Shown one piece after another: positions 5,071 to 6,493 of a stretch of DNA of 6,493 nucleotides (position 1 is the first letter of the stretch; every line of letters starts with the position of its first letter). Source of the stretch: Hyphomicrobiaceae bacterium (GTDB lineage: Bacteria > Pseudomonadota > Alphaproteobacteria > Rhizobiales > Hyphomicrobiaceae). The position numbers and the translations under genes are program-made. Below the pieces are notes generated by a model that worked only from the letters and a program-made list of their open reading frames with translations, was not told the DNA's origin and made no database searches. The stretch is taken from positions 1-6,493 of the forward strand of contig JANYHP010000078.1 in assembly GCA_025359005.1 (NCBI GenBank), given 5' to 3'.

Positions 5071-6493
5071 CGCCCAGACATCGGCGAGATAGCGGCCCTC
5101 GGTGCCGAGCGCCTCGACACGGGCTGTCGCGGCGGCCGGCGTCAGGCCGCCCTTGGCCACGTAAATGTCGATGAAGGCCTGGCGCACGGCCGGCGCCATC
5201 TTGCTGGCATCGCCGCAGACGTAGATCGCCGCGCCCTTTTCGAGCAAGGCCCACAGCGCGTCCCGCTCTGCCGCAATCAGGTCCTGCACATACCGCTTGG
5301 GCTGGCCATCGGCGCGCGAGAATGCAAGGTGCAACCGCGTCAGGCCTTGGCGCTCGAACGCTTTCAGTTCGTCGGCGTAGATGAAGTCCTGATCGGGCCG
5401 GCGGCAGCCGAAGAACAATTCAGCCGCGCCCACGGCCTTGCCCTGCGCCTTGAGCGCCGCGCGTTCCTGCAGGAAGCCACGGAACGGCGCGAGCCCGGTG
5501 CCCGGCCCCACCATGATAACCGGCACCGCCGGATTGGCGGGCAGGCGGAACGCCGACTTTGTGTCCTTGACGAAGGCGAACACCACGTCACCCTTGCGCT
5601 GCGGGCGAAGGTAGTTCGAGCACACACCCTGGTACTGGCCGCTGCCTGCCCGGTGCGGCTCATCGACGATGGCCACCGAAATCGCGCACGCGTCGGGCAA
5701 CTGCAAGGGCGACGACGAAATCGAATAGTAGCGCGGTCGCAGCGCGGGCAGCATCTCGAGATAGACATTCAACGGCAGCTCGCAGGCGCGGTGCTCTTCC
5801 AGCAGATCGAGCACTGAGCGTCGCTTGTTGAAGACCTCCTGGCGATAGGCGGTATGCGCCGCCTCATCGTCGCCCGACAGCGCCTTGAGTTTGGGACCGG
5901 TGTGCGGGCAGCGCGTATGGGCGGCCATGGTTTGGATCTGTTTGCGGCTAGCCACTTCCTGCAGTTCCACATAGTCGGCGAGCAGCCGATAGAGCTGCGT
6001 CGGCTGGTCGACCGGCAGATGCCCCCGGCGACCGCCCGGCGCGCGCAGAACCACGCGCGCCTCCGGTTGCAGATCGAAGCGTGCGCAGACCCGGCGCACC
6101 AGCGTCGCACTGTTGCGCGGAATGACGCCGAGATGATCGCCGGCGCGATAGGTGACACCGGACGGCAGCGCGACTTCGATATGACGTGTTGAGCGGGGCG
6201 AAGGTGCAGCACCCGTCTTGGTGTGCAATTCGCGGTTGGTAGTGACGGCCATGGTATGCGCGCCGAGGCTGTCGACGAACGGGCTCACCTCGCGTTCCGA
6301 CACCACCTCGATCGCATAGGCATCAGCTTTTTCTGACGCCTCGGCGAGGCTCACCCCGAACACCTCGGCGAGCGTGCCCCACACCGGCGCGTACCAACTC
6401 TGAAACTGGCCGTCGAAATCGTCGCGTGCGTCGCCCTCGCCCAGCGGCAAGAGAGACTTGGCCCCGTGGCTCGCCAGCCCCGCGTCGATCGCG
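5062..6493 (-). CDS. NADPH diflavin reductase, CYP102 (P450 BM3-type) reductase half; N-terminal part outside window
   Basis: 476 residues are visible, open to the right edge at 6493; the stop is at 5062-5064. The first residues (IDAGLASHG, then GEGDARDDFDG) match the end of a flavodoxin/FMN domain. Next come an FAD-binding region with RSTRHIEVALP and GDHLGVIPRN (118-127), RPRYYSISSS (252-261) for FAD, GVCSNYL, VGPGTGLAPFRGF (328-340) and FGCR for the NADPH fold, FSRADGQPKRYVQ (391-403) for the NADPH phosphate, CGD (426-428), and C-terminal DVWATG with Trp473 placed to stack on FAD. From memory, these follow P450 BM3 (STRHLEIELP, GDHLGVIPRN, RPRYYSISSSP, GRYAKDVWAG) more closely than CysJ sulfite reductase. 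The protein should move electrons from NADPH through FAD and FMN to a heme. A fused P450 heme domain is expected upstream but is not in view; a stand-alone reductase remains possible. The TTG at 6450 is internal. Confidence 0.92.
   Translation of the reverse strand, partial: AIDAGLASHGAKSLLPLGEGDARDDFDGQFQSWYAPVWGTLAEVFGVSLAEASEKADAYAIEVVSEREVSPFVDSLGAHTMAVTTNRELHTKTGAAPSPRSTRHIEVALPSGVTYRAGDHLGVIPRNSATLVRRVCARFDLQPEARVVLRAPGGRRGHLPVDQPTQLYRLLADYVELQEVASRKQIQTMAAHTRCPHTGPKLKALSGDDEAAHTAYRQEVFNKRRSVLDLLEEHRACELPLNVYLEMLPALRPRYYSISSSPLQLPDACAISVAIVDEPHRAGSGQYQGVCSNYLRPQRKGDVVFAFVKDTKSAFRLPANPAVPVIMVGPGTGLAPFRGFLQERAALKAQGKAVGAAELFFGCRRPDQDFIYADELKAFERQGLTRLHLAFSRADGQPKRYVQDLIAAERDALWALLEKGAAIYVCGDASKMAPAVRQAFIDIYVAKGGLTPAAATARVEALGTEGRYLADVWATG

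Noticed and set aside
5062..6450. Treating TTG 6450 as the start of the reductase gene
   Set aside because: The frame stays open to 6493, and the 14 extra residues (IDAGLASHG region) continue the flavodoxin-type homology, so the gene extends beyond the window.
5062..6493. CysJ (sulfite reductase flavoprotein) identity
   Set aside because: It shares the diflavin fold, but the STRHIEVALP, GDHLGVIPRN, GEGDARDDFDG and DVWATG segments fit the CYP102 reductase better. It is kept as a lesser alternative.

Overview
The window looks like chromosomal DNA from a high-GC alphaproteobacterium, probably of the Hyphomicrobiales/Rhizobiales type. This is an inference from the strong G/C bias at third codon positions, the weak Shine-Dalgarno signals, and the resemblance of the proteins to alphaproteobacterial versions of their families. 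No rRNA or tRNA is present to fix the taxon. There is no sign of a prophage, CRISPR array or intact insertion sequence.

Layout. (1) 1-765, + strand: a short-chain dehydrogenase/reductase (SDR) missing only a few N-terminal residues. (2) 766-1304: 539 bases with no convincing protein gene. Its 3' part (about 1120-1260) folds on paper into a long, interrupted rod with an open centre and a stable top hairpin, the shape of a 6S-like regulatory RNA. Its 5' part holds several inverted repeats. (3) 1305-5058, + strand: four tightly packed genes that look like one transcription unit. They are tlyA (rRNA 2'-O-methyltransferase), an RlmD/RumA-type iron-sulfur uracil-C5 rRNA methyltransferase, a znuC-like zinc ABC ATPase with His-rich ends, and a znuB-like permease. 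Spacings are 8 bp, 45 bp and a 4-bp ATGA overlap. (4) 5062-6493, - strand: the C-terminal two-thirds or so of an NADPH-dependent diflavin reductase. Its sequence follows the reductase half of CYP102 (P450 BM3-type) self-sufficient P450s, and the gene runs off the right edge.

How it fits together. The first two genes of the + strand cluster modify ribosomal RNA. The last two form the ATPase and membrane parts of a zinc importer whose periplasmic binding protein (ZnuA) and regulator (Zur) are not in the window. No Zur-like palindrome is visible before znuC, so transport may be co-transcribed with ribosome maturation. The importer cluster and the reductase gene converge with a 3-bp gap. Both end with the same nine bases, ACGGGCTGA, so their two ends form a perfect 9-bp hairpin that contains both stop codons.

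The most interesting items are the likely CYP102-type reductase, the candidate 6S-like RNA upstream of tlyA, the shared stop-codon hairpin, the His-rich ends of ZnuC, and a His-to-Gln change at a usually conserved ZnuB position.
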